The notes: generated from the sequence alone by a model not told the origin. A DNA stretch of 54,413 nt from an uncultured Clostridia bacterium (GCA_958419945.1 CATZIC010000002.1:1-54413), one strand, 5' to 3'; positions 25,421 through 34,264 are shown, numbered from the stretch's first letter. Program-made: numbers and translations.

Positions 25421-26458
25421 ATGGAAGACAAATTGAAAGCACTTGAGAAAGTGGTTCACGAAATCGAAAAAGAATACGGTAAGGGTGCGATAATGACCCT
25501 TGATCAGAACGTTGCCGCACAGGGGATAGACACAATTTCCACCGGTTGTATTGCGCTTGACGTAGCGCTCGGTATTGGCGGTTTACCCCGTGGCAGAGTG
25601 GTTGAAATCTACGGTCCCGAATCTTCCGGTAAAACAACGCTTGCCCTTCACGCCATTGCGGAAGCTCAAAAGGCAGGCGGTATTGCCGCATTTATCGATG
25701 CGGAGCATGCACTCGACCCCATTTACGCACAAAAATTAGGCGTTGACCTTGACAAACTTTATATTTCTCAGCCCGATTGCGGTGAACAAGCTTTAAACAT
25801 TACGGAAATGCTTGTTGAAAGTTCTGCAATCGACCTTATCGTTATCGATTCGGTTGCTGCGCTTACACCGAAAGCGGAAATCGAAGGCGAAATGGACGAC
25901 AGTGCGGTAGGTATGCAGGCAAGGCTTATGTCAAAAGCCCTTCGTAAACTTACCCCCGTTATCAATAAAACCAATACATGTTTGATTTTCATTAACCAAT
26001 TACGTGAAAAAATCGGCGTTATGTTCGGAAACCCCGAAACCACTACCGGCGGAAAAGCGCTTAAATTTTACGCAAGCGTTCGTATCGACGTAAGAAAGGC
26101 CGACGCACTAAAGGATACTTCCGGCATTATCGGTAACAGAACCAAAGCAAAAATAGTTAAAAATAAACTTGCTCCTCCGTTTAAGACTGCGGAGTTCGAC
26201 GTAATTTACGGCAAAGGCATTTCTCAGGCGGGCTGCATCCTCGATATGGGCGTGGAACTCGGTCTTATCGAAAAGAGCGGTTCCTGGTTCTCAATAGGCG
26301 GCGAAAAGATTGCGCAAGGCAGAGAAAAGGCAAGGGATTATATTGAATCGCACCCCGAAACCTGTGCGGAAATCGAAAAGTCCATAAGAGAAAAGCTCGT
26401 CTTAAAGGACGTTGATACCACTTCAAACCAAATGGAGACCGAAGAGGAAGAGTTTTAA
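25421..26458 (+). CDS. recA: Recombinase A
   Basis: 345 residues, full length. RecA forms filaments on single-stranded DNA, catalyses strand exchange and stimulates LexA self-cleavage. Walker A is GPESSGKT (65-72), Walker B LIVIDSVAAL, and loop 2 the FINQLREKIGVMFGNPETTT block. The C-terminal tail is acidic (METEEEEF), as is usual. GGAGG lies 6 nt before the ATG. No GAAC-N4-GTTC-like box is visible in the 95 bp upstream, unlike the repair operon at 2.5 kb. An inverted repeat terminates the gene. Confidence 0.98.
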   Translation: MEDKLKALEKVVHEIEKEYGKGAIMTLDQNVAAQGIDTISTGCIALDVALGIGGLPRGRVVEIYGPESSGKTTLALHAIAEAQKAGGIAAFIDAEHALDPIYAQKLGVDLDKLYISQPDCGEQALNITEMLVESSAIDLIVIDSVAALTPKAEIEGEMDDSAVGMQARLMSKALRKLTPVINKTNTCLIFINQLREKIGVMFGNPETTTGGKALKFYASVRIDVRKADALKDTSGIIGNRTKAKIVKNKLAPPFKTAEFDVIYGKGISQAGCILDMGVELGLIEKSGSWFSIGGEKIAQGREKARDYIESHPETCAEIEKSIREKLVLKDVDTTSNQMETEEEEF

Positions 26459-26474
26459 TATCGAAATTATTTTG

Positions 26475-26500
26475 AATTGACGGAAGATCCCGTCAATTCT
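26475..26500 (+). terminator. recA terminator
   Basis: AATTGACGG (26475-26483) pairs with CCGTCAATT (26490-26498), then CTTATTATTC. The T-run is interrupted. Confidence 0.6.
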
Positions 26501-26526
26501 TATTATTCAAACATATATTATAAGGT

Positions 26527-27438
26527 ATGAAGAAAGATATTTTAAAAACCGTTGGCAATACCCCGCTTATAAGGCTTGAAAGCACTGAAAAGCAATTCGG
26601 TTTAAAATCACGGCTTTTTGCCAAGGTGGAATTTTTTAATCTTACGGGAAGCGTAAAAGACAGGAGCGCCCTAAATATTTTATCCGAAGCAACAAAGCGT
26701 AAAGCGATAAAAAAAGGGGACTATATTGTTGAAGCGACTTCCGGCAACATGGGAATATCACTAACCGCAATAGGTAAAAAGTTGGGCTATAAGCCCGTTA
26801 TCGTTATTCCCGAAGGGTTTTCCGAGGAGAGAATAGACCTTATTAAAGCCTATGGGGGAGAGGTGGTTTTTACCCCTAAAGCCTTAGGTATGGAAGGTGC
26901 TGTTAAAAAGGCGGAAAGTTTATCTAAATCCCTTAACGGCTTTTACGTCGATCAGTTTAATAATAAGGATAACGCTTTGGCGCACTATAAAACCACGGGA
27001 CCGGAAATTTACAAAGACCTGAAAACGGTAGGGCTTTTTATAGCGGGCATAGGCTCCGGCGGAACCATTACGGGGGTTTCCAAATATCTTAAAGAAAGGA
27101 CCGACGTTAAGGTGTTGGGTGTTGAGCCTTCCGAAAGTCCGCTTTTGTCAAAAGGGCAAGCGGGACCACACAAAATACAGGGAATAGGGGCAAATTTCCG
27201 CCCGTCCCTTCTCGACGATTCCCTTATCGACGGTTACCTTACGGCCTCTTACGAAAAGGCAAAAGAGTATACTAAGCTTTTATGTTCCCTTGAAGGTTTG
27301 CTTACAGGTGTATCCTCCGGGGCGGCGTACTATGCGGCGGTAGATTACCTTTTAAAATGTGAAACGGCGGTCGACACCGTGATAATCCTGCCTGACGGCG
27401 GACTTAAATATATGTCTACGGGACTATTTAAAGACTAA
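26527..27438 (+). CDS. cysK: Cysteine synthase (O-acetylserine sulfhydrylase)
   Basis: 303 residues, a PLP fold-type II enzyme that makes cysteine from O-acetylserine and sulfide. The Schiff-base lysine lies in LTGSVKDRSA, the substrate loop in EATSGNMGIS, and the phosphate-binding glycines in GIGSGGTITGVSKYL. It sits 2 nt before cysE, and the two enzymes form a pathway and often a physical complex. The AAGG site is 4 nt before the ATG. Residues 84-92 (KKLGYKPVI) are encoded by a perfect match to the 28-bp consensus of the dispersed TATAG repeat, reverse orientation. Confidence 0.93.
   Translation: MKKDILKTVGNTPLIRLESTEKQFGLKSRLFAKVEFFNLTGSVKDRSALNILSEATKRKAIKKGDYIVEATSGNMGISLTAIGKKLGYKPVIVIPEGFSEERIDLIKAYGGEVVFTPKALGMEGAVKKAESLSKSLNGFYVDQFNNKDNALAHYKTTGPEIYKDLKTVGLFIAGIGSGGTITGVSKYLKERTDVKVLGVEPSESPLLSKGQAGPHKIQGIGANFRPSLLDDSLIDGYLTASYEKAKEYTKLLCSLEGLLTGVSSGAAYYAAVDYLLKCETAVDTVIILPDGGLKYMSTGLFKD
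26776..26803 (-). repeat. TATAG repeat, consensus-perfect copy inside cysK
   Basis: AAAAAGTTGGGCTATAAGCC followed by CGTTATCG. It matches the consensus derived from intergenic copies at all 28 positions. Read in frame as KKLGYKPVI. Confidence 0.75.
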
Positions 27439-27440
27439 AT

Positions 27441-28226
27441 ATGAATTATAAAAAAGATAGCGTTAACAGGCTTATAGAGGCACTTTTTCAAAAAACTAAC
27501 GATAATATCGAGTACGTTTCCATAAAAGATTCTCAGGAAATCATATACAGGATAAAACGGCTTTTTTATCCCGAAGTAAAAAGGCCTATAGAAGTCCAAT
27601 CGCCACACGAGGAAACGGAGAGTTTGTTTGATCTTGTGTGCGGACAGATAAAGGCAGGTTTACGCAATGTTGATAAACAGGAAGCGGAACGGCTTACGGC
27701 GGAGTTTTTCGATAAGCTTCCCGAAATAAAAGGAAAACTCGAAAAGGACCTTGACGCCGTAATGGACGGCGATCCTGCGGCAAAAGACAAAAACGAAGTT
27801 ATTTTGTGTTACCCCGGTTTTCACGCAATACTTACGTATAGGCTGGCCCACGCCTTATATACGCTCGGCGTGCCGATACTTCCCAGGGTGTTTACGGAAA
27901 TAGCACATAGACAGACGGGTATCGATATTCACCCCGCCGCAAAAATAGGGGAATATTTCTTTATCGATCACGGCACGGGCGTAGTTATAGGCGAAACCTC
28001 GGTTATAGGAAATAACGTAAAAATCTATCAGGGTGTAACTCTCGGTGCAGTTTCCCTTAAACACGCACGTAAACTTGCGGGCGTAAAACGGCACCCCACC
28101 ATTTGCGACGGCGTTACCATTTACGCAAACGCAACAGTGCTTGGCGGTGACACCGTTATAGAATCGGACGTTACCATTCCGTCCGCCGCTTTTATAACCG
28201 AAAGCGTACAAAAAAAGAAAACTTAA
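27441..28226 (+). CDS. cysE: Serine O-acetyltransferase
   Basis: 261 residues. It acetylates serine to give the substrate of the cysK product. An alpha-helical N-terminal domain (about 1-120) precedes the left-handed beta-helix: IDIHPAAKIGEYFFIDHGTG, VVIGETSVIGNNVKIYQGVT, LGA, and KRHPTICDGVTIYANATVLG. The catalytic His of the DHGTG segment is present. The C-terminus is shortened after the last coil (PSAAFITESVQKKKT). Codons 9-18 (NRLIEALFQK) match the TATAG repeat, a poorly conserved part of the family. Cotranscribed with cysK. Confidence 0.92.
   Translation: MNYKKDSVNRLIEALFQKTNDNIEYVSIKDSQEIIYRIKRLFYPEVKRPIEVQSPHEETESLFDLVCGQIKAGLRNVDKQEAERLTAEFFDKLPEIKGKLEKDLDAVMDGDPAAKDKNEVILCYPGFHAILTYRLAHALYTLGVPILPRVFTEIAHRQTGIDIHPAAKIGEYFFIDHGTGVVIGETSVIGNNVKIYQGVTLGAVSLKHARKLAGVKRHPTICDGVTIYANATVLGGDTVIESDVTIPSAAFITESVQKKKT
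27461..27490 (+). repeat. TATAG repeat match inside cysE
   Basis: CGTTAACAGGCTTATAGAGG followed by CACTTTTTCA. The stretch from CTTATAGAGGCACTTTTT is nearly identical to the intergenic copy at 40151-40180. Read as NRLIEALF. Confidence 0.6.
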
Positions 28227-28240
28227 GAATTCTACAAAAC

Positions 28241-28272
28241 GTCAAAAGTCGGCCTATAAGTCGATTATTGAT
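28241..28272 (-). repeat. TATAG dispersed repeat
   Basis: GTCAAAAGTCGGCCTATAAG followed by TCGATTATTGAT. On the minus strand it ends GACTTTTGAC, as does the copy at 39950. Confidence 0.7.
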
Positions 28273-28411
28273 GTTTTTTCTTTTATTTTAAAAAATTTTT
28301 CACTTAAAAATAACGCTGAAAACCGATTTTTGATTTCCTAAACCACTGCTTTTCGATTTCCAAAAAATTACAAGATATAATATATTATTTGTTATATTTA
28401 CAAATATACGT

Positions 28412-28440
28412 TTGACAAAAGTCAAAGTATAGTATAAAAT
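28412..28440 (+). promoter_or_regulatory. rny promoter
   Basis: TTGACA (28412-28417), 17-bp spacer, TAAAAT (28435-28440). Confidence 0.7.
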
Positions 28441-28550
28441 TAAGTAGTATAAAATTATATAAAGTATGCCGACTTAAATTATAGCTAATATAAGCTAGTC
28501 GGCGGAGTTTCTATATTATTTTATAATATCTGTATCCCAGGAGGTTTGTT

Positions 28551-30164
28551 ATGTCTCATTATGCAAGCTCCCTGTTTCTGGCAAGCGATATAAGTCCTGC
28601 CTTGATAATCGTAATATCGGCAATCGTTGCCGTTTTGGTATCGGCAATAGGCATTCTCGTGGGCACCAAGCTCACCCAAAAAGCGCGTGATAAAAAGATC
28701 GGCTCTGCCGAAGCTGTTATCCAGCGCATGAAGGAAGAAGCGGAACAGGAGTGTAAAGCTTTAAAAAAGGAAGCCATTTTGGCGTCTAAAGAAGCGGATT
28801 TAAAACTTCGTAACGAATTCGAACGTGAATCTAAAGAAAAACGTCAGGAACTTACGAAACTCGAACAACGTCTTAACCAAAAAGACGAAGTTTTAAGCAA
28901 GAAGGATTCCAACTTGCTTAAAAAGAACGAAGAATTGGAACAGCAACAGAAAGAACTCGACAAAAAATCGGTCGAGATTCAGAAAATCAAAGAGAAACTT
29001 GCAAGTCAAGAAGAACTTATGATGGCGGAACTCGAAAAGGTCGCAGGCCTTACGAGAGAGGAAGCAAAACACCGTTTGACCGAATCCATTTTGGACGAGG
29101 CAAGAAAGGATTCCGCTATGCAGGTAAGGCAGATCGAGCAAGAGGCTAAGGACGAAGCCGATAAAAAGGCTAAAAACATTATAAGCCTTGCAATACAGCG
29201 TTGCTCGACCGACCACGCTTCGGAAATCACCGTTTCCACCATAGCCCTTCCAAACGACGATATGAAGGCAAGAATCATCGGTCGTGAAGGCAGAAACATC
29301 AGGGCTTTGGAAAACGCAACCGGTATCGAACTTATCATTGACGATACTCCGGAAGTTGTTATCGCTTCCGGATTCGACCCCGTTCGTCGTGAGGTTGCTA
29401 AAATCTCCCTTGAAAGGCTTATTGCCGACGGAAGAATTCATCCCGCACGTATCGAAGAAACGGTTGAAAAGGTCAAAAAGGAACTTGAAGCGCAGGTTAA
29501 GCAGAACGGCGAAGAGGCAATGTACGAAGTCAACCTTTTCGGCATTCATCCCGAACTTATTAAACTTCTCGGCAGGCTTAAATACAGGACAAGCTACGGC
29601 CAGAACGTTTTGAAACATTCCATCGAAGTTGCAAACTTAGCGGGCATTATGGCTGCGGAACTTGGCGCAGACGTAAACTTGGCTAAACGCGGCGGACTAT
29701 TGCACGATATCGGTAAAGCCGTTGACCACGAAGTGGAAGGCACCCACATCAGTATCGGCGTTGACCTTGCCAAAAAGTACAAGGAAAGCAAAAACGTCGT
29801 TAACTGCATCGCCGCACACCACGGCGACGTGGAACCCAAAACCATCGAGGCCGTTCTCGTTCAGGCGGCGGACGCTATTTCCGGCGCAAGACCGGGCGCA
29901 AGAAGGGAAACGGGTACCAACTACATCAAGAGGCTCGAACAGCTTGAAAATATCGCTACGTCTTTCCAAGGCGTTGAAAAGAGTTATGCCATTCAGGCGG
30001 GCAGAGAGATTCGTGTAATGGTTAAACCTGATCAGGTTGACGATAACAAAGCGTTATTCTTAGCAAAAGATATCGCTAAAAAGATCGAGGCGGAACTGGA
30101 ATACCCCGGTCAAATCAAAGTTAACGTAATAAGAGAATGGCGCGCGGTTGAGTACGCTAAATAA
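28551..30164 (+). CDS. rny: Ribonuclease Y
   Basis: 537 residues. A membrane-anchored endoribonuclease that starts mRNA decay in Firmicutes. One N-terminal membrane helix (IIVISAIVAVLVSAIGIL, about 17-36) is followed by a long charged coiled coil (about 50-200). Next comes the KH domain (ARIIGREGRNIRALENATGI) and the HD domain with LLHDIGKAVDHE and AAHHGDVEP. AGGAGG precedes the ATG by 7 nt. It has its own promoter and a hairpin in the leader, which could affect its stability or autoregulation. Confidence 0.96.
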   Translation: MSHYASSLFLASDISPALIIVISAIVAVLVSAIGILVGTKLTQKARDKKIGSAEAVIQRMKEEAEQECKALKKEAILASKEADLKLRNEFERESKEKRQELTKLEQRLNQKDEVLSKKDSNLLKKNEELEQQQKELDKKSVEIQKIKEKLASQEELMMAELEKVAGLTREEAKHRLTESILDEARKDSAMQVRQIEQEAKDEADKKAKNIISLAIQRCSTDHASEITVSTIALPNDDMKARIIGREGRNIRALENATGIELIIDDTPEVVIASGFDPVRREVAKISLERLIADGRIHPARIEETVEKVKKELEAQVKQNGEEAMYEVNLFGIHPELIKLLGRLKYRTSYGQNVLKHSIEVANLAGIMAAELGADVNLAKRGGLLHDIGKAVDHEVEGTHISIGVDLAKKYKESKNVVNCIAAHHGDVEPKTIEAVLVQAADAISGARPGARRETGTNYIKRLEQLENIATSFQGVEKSYAIQAGREIRVMVKPDQVDDNKALFLAKDIAKKIEAELEYPGQIKVNVIREWRAVEYAK

Positions 30165-30179
30165 GATTACGATTTACCA

Positions 30180-30209
30180 AAGGGCTGGCGTATTGTTACG
30201 TTAGCCCTT
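30180..30209 (+). terminator. Possible rny terminator
   Basis: AAGGGCT (30180-30186) pairs with AGCCCTT (30203-30209). The stem continues inward through G-T pairs to CGTA/TACG. No long T-run follows. Confidence 0.5.
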
Positions 30210-30240
30210 ATTAAAATAAAGGCGTGTAAAGGCGTTCGTT

Positions 30241-30825
30241 ATGTCGAAAACCAAATATAAAGACCGTCAAAGTCAAGACAAAATGGCTTATAAATCTCGT
30301 ACAGATAACAAAAACACGCAAGGTAGCGTCAAAACGGAAAAAATCATGTGCTATCCGAAAATTTATAGCCTCCTTTATTTTTTCTTATTTATTGTAATCG
30401 TTATTATTACGGTGATACTGTTTACCTTCCCCGAAAAAGACGAGCCTATAGTATACAAAATTCTTATGATTTGTATATTGACTTTTTGCTTTGCCGTTTC
30501 CATTTGTAGCATTGTTCATCATGGACAATATTTATATGTTAAAGACGGTAAATTCGTCTTAAAGGAAGGTTTCATAAAAATAAAGGAACTTGATATAAAG
30601 GAATGTTACTATGAAGTTTCTTCTTTAACTTCAAGTTATATGCGAGATCCCGGTTACAGAAAGTGGATTTGCATTTATTCTAAAGAGGAAACAAACAAAT
30701 TCGAAGAAGGTCTTACAAATAGCAAAAAGTACGATAGAATTCAAGTCGTATATACCGAAAAGAATATGAAGTTCATTGAACAATATCTGAAAAACGGTAT
30801 CACTATAAATAATAGATATTACTAA
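30241..30825 (+). CDS. Hypothetical membrane protein with two TM helices and a PH-like tail
   Basis: 194 residues that I do not recognise. A charged N-terminal region (1-40, Lys/Gln/Asn-rich) is followed by two membrane segments (about 44-63 and 73-94). After these comes a soluble beta-rich domain starting GQYLYVKDGKFVLKEGFIKI, which resembles the bacterial PH-like domains of small membrane proteins. No clear ribosome site precedes the ATG, so the start could be further in. It sits alone between rny and uvrC. It is more A/T-rich and has more Lys and Asn than its neighbours, which suggests accessory gene content. Confidence 0.6.
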   Translation: MSKTKYKDRQSQDKMAYKSRTDNKNTQGSVKTEKIMCYPKIYSLLYFFLFIVIVIITVILFTFPEKDEPIVYKILMICILTFCFAVSICSIVHHGQYLYVKDGKFVLKEGFIKIKELDIKECYYEVSSLTSSYMRDPGYRKWICIYSKEETNKFEEGLTNSKKYDRIQVVYTEKNMKFIEQYLKNGITINNRYY

Positions 30826-30856
30826 TCTTTCAAATACAAATAAAAAAGTTTAAACT

Positions 30857-32692
30857 ATGAATCCAACTTTGCAGAAAAAAATAAAAATGTTACCGCTTGA
30901 CCCCGGGGTTTACGTAATGCTAAACAAGGACAAGCAGGTAATTTACGTCGGTAAAGCAAAAATTTTAAAAAACCGAGTAAAGCAATATTTTTATTCTTCC
31001 GTCAAGACCGATAAGGTCATGGCGATGGTTTCCAATATCGAGGATTTTTACTATATTATCACCAAGTCCGAAGTGGACGCACTTTCCTTAGAAAACAACC
31101 TTATCAAAAAGTACAAGCCGAAGTACAATATTCTTTTAAAGGACGACAAGACCTATCCGTATATCAAGGTGGATTTAAAGCGTGCTTTTCCGTATTTTGA
31201 GATAGTAAGAAGGATAAAGCGGGACGGCTCCAAATACTTCGGCCCATTTATGGGTGTGTCCGCAAAGGATATTTTAGAGGTTTTAAACGATTGCTTTTCC
31301 ATTCGTTCCTGCCGAATTCCGCTTGAAAAGAAAAGGGAAAAGCGTGAGTGTCTAAACTACCACATAAAAAAATGCACCGCCCCTTGCACGGGCAGAATAA
31401 CCGAAAAAGAGTACGCCGAAAATATTTCCAAAGCCCTTGACTTTTTGTCGGGAAACGACGACGAGGCGGAGGAAATTTTAAAGGAAAAAATGCAAAGGTT
31501 TGCGGACCTCGGCGAATTCGAACTTGCCATATCCGTTCGTGAAAAGCTGAAGATGCTTGACAAAATCAAGCAGAAAAAAATTACAAACCTTAACCGCTTT
31601 ATAAACGCCGATATAATCGCCGTTGCGACTAACGGGCTATATTATTCGGTAAACCTTCTTATTACCCGTAGCGGTCGTATGCAGGGCGGAAAAAACTTTT
31701 CTTTAGACACTTTGGCGGTAGATAAAAGCGAGGTTTTGGCGGAGTTTATTCGTAGTTATTATCGCGACGGAAGGGAACTTCCCGACGAGATAATTTTGTA
31801 CGAAGAATGTGCGGAAACCGACCTATTGGAGGACTTTTTCAAAGTTGAGTACAAAAAATCGGTTAGTATTTTGGTGCCCAAACAGGGGGTAAGGAGGCAA
31901 CTTGCAGAGATGGCTTACGGCAACGCCGAGGATTACCTTGAAAAGACTGTTTCAAAGATCATTCACGACCAGGAACTTACCGTAAACGCCTGCGAGAAGC
32001 TTCGGCGTGTGCTTAATTTAAGTAAGTACCCAAAACGTATGGAATGTTACGATATTTCAAACATTTCGGGGGTTGACAAGGTGGCGTCGATGGTGGTGTT
32101 TACCGATGGAGAAAAGGACGCAAAGGAATACCGTCGCTTTATGATAAAAACCGTCGAGGGGGCAAACGACTTTGCATCATTACAGGAAACTTTACTTCGC
32201 CGGTTATCCAAACTTGGCACAGAGGAAGAGGAAAAATTCCCTAAACCCGACCTTATTATAATTGACGGCGGCAAGGGGCAACTTTCTTCCGTAAAGGAGA
32301 TTTTCGACGAAAAAGGGGTTACGGATATAGATCTTATATCCCTTGCCAAAAGGGAAGAAGAAGTGTACACTATATTTTCAAACGAGCCAATAATAATTCC
32401 GCACAGCGACTATGCGTTAAGGCTACTCCAAAGAATCCGCGACGAAGCGCACAGGTTTGCGATAACCTATTTCAGAAGCAAGCATTTAAAGAGGAATTTA
32501 GAGTCCTTGCTTGACAGAATCCCCGGCATAGGCAAGGTCAACAAAAAAGCCCTTTTGGAAGCTTTTAAAACGGTAGAGGCGATAAAAGAAGCCACCCCGC
32601 AAGAACTTTCCGCAGTGGAAGGGATAGGGGAAAAGCGAGCACAAATCATATATAACTTTTTCAGAAGTGAGGATAAAAATGGAAATGGTTAA
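30857..32692 (+). CDS. uvrC: UvrABC system protein C
   Basis: 611 residues, full length. UvrC makes both incisions around a DNA lesion during nucleotide excision repair. The N-terminal GIY-YIG nuclease domain is visible (PGVYVMLNKDKQVIYVGKAK). It is followed by the Cys-containing KKCTAPCTGRI region, a UVR domain around 200-235, the RNase-H-like C-terminal nuclease (MECYDISNISG, LIIIDGGKGQL) and a terminal helix-hairpin-helix pair (LDRIPGIGKVNKKALLEAF). Its end overlaps the hprK start by 14 nt. There is no LexA-like box upstream. Confidence 0.97.
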   Translation: MNPTLQKKIKMLPLDPGVYVMLNKDKQVIYVGKAKILKNRVKQYFYSSVKTDKVMAMVSNIEDFYYIITKSEVDALSLENNLIKKYKPKYNILLKDDKTYPYIKVDLKRAFPYFEIVRRIKRDGSKYFGPFMGVSAKDILEVLNDCFSIRSCRIPLEKKREKRECLNYHIKKCTAPCTGRITEKEYAENISKALDFLSGNDDEAEEILKEKMQRFADLGEFELAISVREKLKMLDKIKQKKITNLNRFINADIIAVATNGLYYSVNLLITRSGRMQGGKNFSLDTLAVDKSEVLAEFIRSYYRDGRELPDEIILYEECAETDLLEDFFKVEYKKSVSILVPKQGVRRQLAEMAYGNAEDYLEKTVSKIIHDQELTVNACEKLRRVLNLSKYPKRMECYDISNISGVDKVASMVVFTDGEKDAKEYRRFMIKTVEGANDFASLQETLLRRLSKLGTEEEEKFPKPDLIIIDGGKGQLSSVKEIFDEKGVTDIDLISLAKREEEVYTIFSNEPIIIPHSDYALRLLQRIRDEAHRFAITYFRSKHLKRNLESLLDRIPGIGKVNKKALLEAFKTVEAIKEATPQELSAVEGIGEKRAQIIYNFFRSEDKNGNG

Positions 32693-33596
32693 AACGGTAA
32701 GCGTTAAAGAGTTTGCCGACAGAATGCAACTTAAAGTAATCAACGAAGGCCACGGAGAGGTTATGCTGTCCGACGTAAGTATTTCACGCCCCGGTCTTCA
32801 ACTTGCAGGTTACTATGAAAAATTCGCGAACAGGCGTGTTCAGGTAATCGGTTCCGCGGAGTATGAATTTATTAAGAGTTTACCCGAAAAAGCCCGCTAT
32901 AAGTCGATTAAACAGCTTTTTTCAAGGAATCTTTGTTGCTTGATTATAGCTCGTGGACTTGAAGTTACCGAGGAAATCGACGCTTTGGCAAAGGAATACG
33001 GTTGTCCGCTTTTCCTATCGGAAAAGGTTACGACCCTTTTAATGCACGAACTTACTTTATATCTTTCCGAGGAGTTAGCGCCCGTTGACAGAATTCACGG
33101 CGTTTTAATGGACGTGTACGGCGTTGGCGTTTTGATTACGGGAAAGGCCGGTATCGGTAAAAGCGAAACTGCGCTCGAACTTATTTCCCGTGGGCACAGG
33201 CTTGTTGCCGACGATACCGTTATCGTTCACCAAAACGGTGAAAAGCTTGTCGGTAAGTCTCCTAAAAACACCCAATATTTTATGGAAGTCAGAGGCATCG
33301 GCATCATAAACGTTAAAACAATGTACGGGTCCGCTTCCGTAAGGCCGGAAAAAACCGTCGATATTTTGCTTGAGTTGGTTGCTTGGACCCCCGAACTGAA
33401 ATATGACAGGCTCGGCAATGAAAAGGCCTACACCAAAATATTGGATTGCGATATCACTTCCTTCGTTATTCCCATTCGTCCGGGCAGAAACGTTCCGACC
33501 ATTATCGAGGCTGCTGCCAAAAAATACAGGTTAGAGGAACAACTCGGCGTAAGCGCGACCGACGAACTTATAAATAACGCTTTCGGCGATAAATAA
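32679..33596 (+). CDS. hprK: HPr kinase/phosphorylase
   Basis: 305 residues. It phosphorylates HPr at the regulatory serine in response to glycolytic state, controlling carbon catabolite repression in Gram-positives. The P-loop GKAGIGKSETALELI, then HRLVADDTVIV and the C-terminal signature VEVRGIGIINV-like block (MEVRGIGIINVKTMYG) are present. The ATG at 32679 is preferred because GTGAGG lies 6 nt upstream; an in-frame GTG at 32667 is part of that ribosome site. It overlaps uvrC by 14 nt and is followed 1 nt later by rsmD. Adjacent glycogen genes make catabolite control relevant, but no HPr gene is in the window. Confidence 0.95.
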   Translation: MEMVKTVSVKEFADRMQLKVINEGHGEVMLSDVSISRPGLQLAGYYEKFANRRVQVIGSAEYEFIKSLPEKARYKSIKQLFSRNLCCLIIARGLEVTEEIDALAKEYGCPLFLSEKVTTLLMHELTLYLSEELAPVDRIHGVLMDVYGVGVLITGKAGIGKSETALELISRGHRLVADDTVIVHQNGEKLVGKSPKNTQYFMEVRGIGIINVKTMYGSASVRPEKTVDILLELVAWTPELKYDRLGNEKAYTKILDCDITSFVIPIRPGRNVPTIIEAAAKKYRLEEQLGVSATDELINNAFGDK

Positions 33597-33597
33597 T

Positions 33598-34128
33598 ATG
33601 AGAATTATTGCCGGAAAGCATAGGGGCAGAGTACTAAAAGAATTTGCGGGCACGGAAATCCGTCCTACGTCGGACAGGGCTAAAGAGGCGCTTTTTAACG
33701 TTTTTTCTTCGTTTATACCGGGTTGCACCTTTTTGGACCTTTTTGCAGGCAGCGGTGCCGTAGGTATCGAGGCTATTTCCCGTGGGGCAAGAGAGGTTGT
33801 GTTTACGGATATCCGCCGTGAAAGCGTGGACCTCGTAAACAAAAACCTTGCATTGATTAAGGAATCTGCTACCGTAATTTTAAAAAACGGACTTGATTAT
33901 CTCAAGTCCTGCAATAAAAAGTTCGATTTCATATTTATCGATCCGCCGTACAAAAGCGATTTGGGCATTTCTGCGCTTGAAATTATTTCGCGCATCGACG
34001 TTTTAAACGAGGGCGGATATGTCGTTTTCGAAAGCGATTTGGAAGTTGATACGGAATTTCAAAGCCTAACAAAAGTTTCTTCGAGAAGATACGGCAAAAA
34101 CTGCTTTAATATCTACAAAAGGTCATAA
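33598..34128 (+). CDS. rsmD: 16S rRNA (guanine(966)-N2)-methyltransferase
   Basis: 176 residues. It methylates G966 of 16S rRNA using SAM. Evidence: MRIIAGKHRGR start, PTSDRAKEALFNVF, the SAM-binding motif LDLFAGSGAVGIEAISRGA and the catalytic DPPY in FIDPPYKSD. The start lies 1 nt after the hprK stop. rsmD followed by coaD and ylbJ is a common clostridial order. Confidence 0.95.
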   Translation: MRIIAGKHRGRVLKEFAGTEIRPTSDRAKEALFNVFSSFIPGCTFLDLFAGSGAVGIEAISRGAREVVFTDIRRESVDLVNKNLALIKESATVILKNGLDYLKSCNKKFDFIFIDPPYKSDLGISALEIISRIDVLNEGGYVVFESDLEVDTEFQSLTKVSSRRYGKNCFNIYKRS

Positions 34129-34176
34129 AATCATTTTTGATTTGTCATTTGGTTTGTTTCAAAACTTGCCTTTTTT

Positions 34177-34264
34177 CTCGTCATTGCGAGGTGCTTTAGC
34201 GCCGTGGCAATCCAGAAACTCAAGTGTGGTAAATCATAAAAGTGGGGCTATAAGCCCGTTATCA
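34177..34264 (+). repeat. Composite repeat element, copy A (TCATTGCGAGG module plus TATAG module)
   Basis: CTCGTCATTGCGAGG (34177-34191) and GTGGCAATCC (34204-34213) form one module. After 24 bp the TATAG module follows (34238-34264, AAAAGTGGGGCTATAAGCCC then GTTATC). The layout equals that of the inverted copy at 39950-40037: total 88 bp, spacer 24 bp in both. The TCATTGCGAGG...GTGGCAATCC type is a dispersed repeat I recall from many bacterial genomes. Confidence 0.8.

Larger units (their letters stand above)
28227..28550. other. cysE-rny gap: repeat, promoter and leader hairpin
   Basis: The gap contains a TATAG repeat (28241-28272), a very A/T-rich stretch, the rny promoter (28412-28440) and a leader hairpin. 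In the hairpin, outer arms GCCGACT (28468-28474) and AGTCGGC (28497-28503) enclose TAGCT (28482-28486) and AGCTA (28493-28497). No ORF is supported. Confidence 0.6.

Noticed and set aside
32881..32920. Possible TATAG repeat in hprK (GCTATAAGTCGATTAAAC)
   Set aside because: It matches only about 15 bp, the flanks do not fit, and the protein aligns with the family at this place, so chance is likely.
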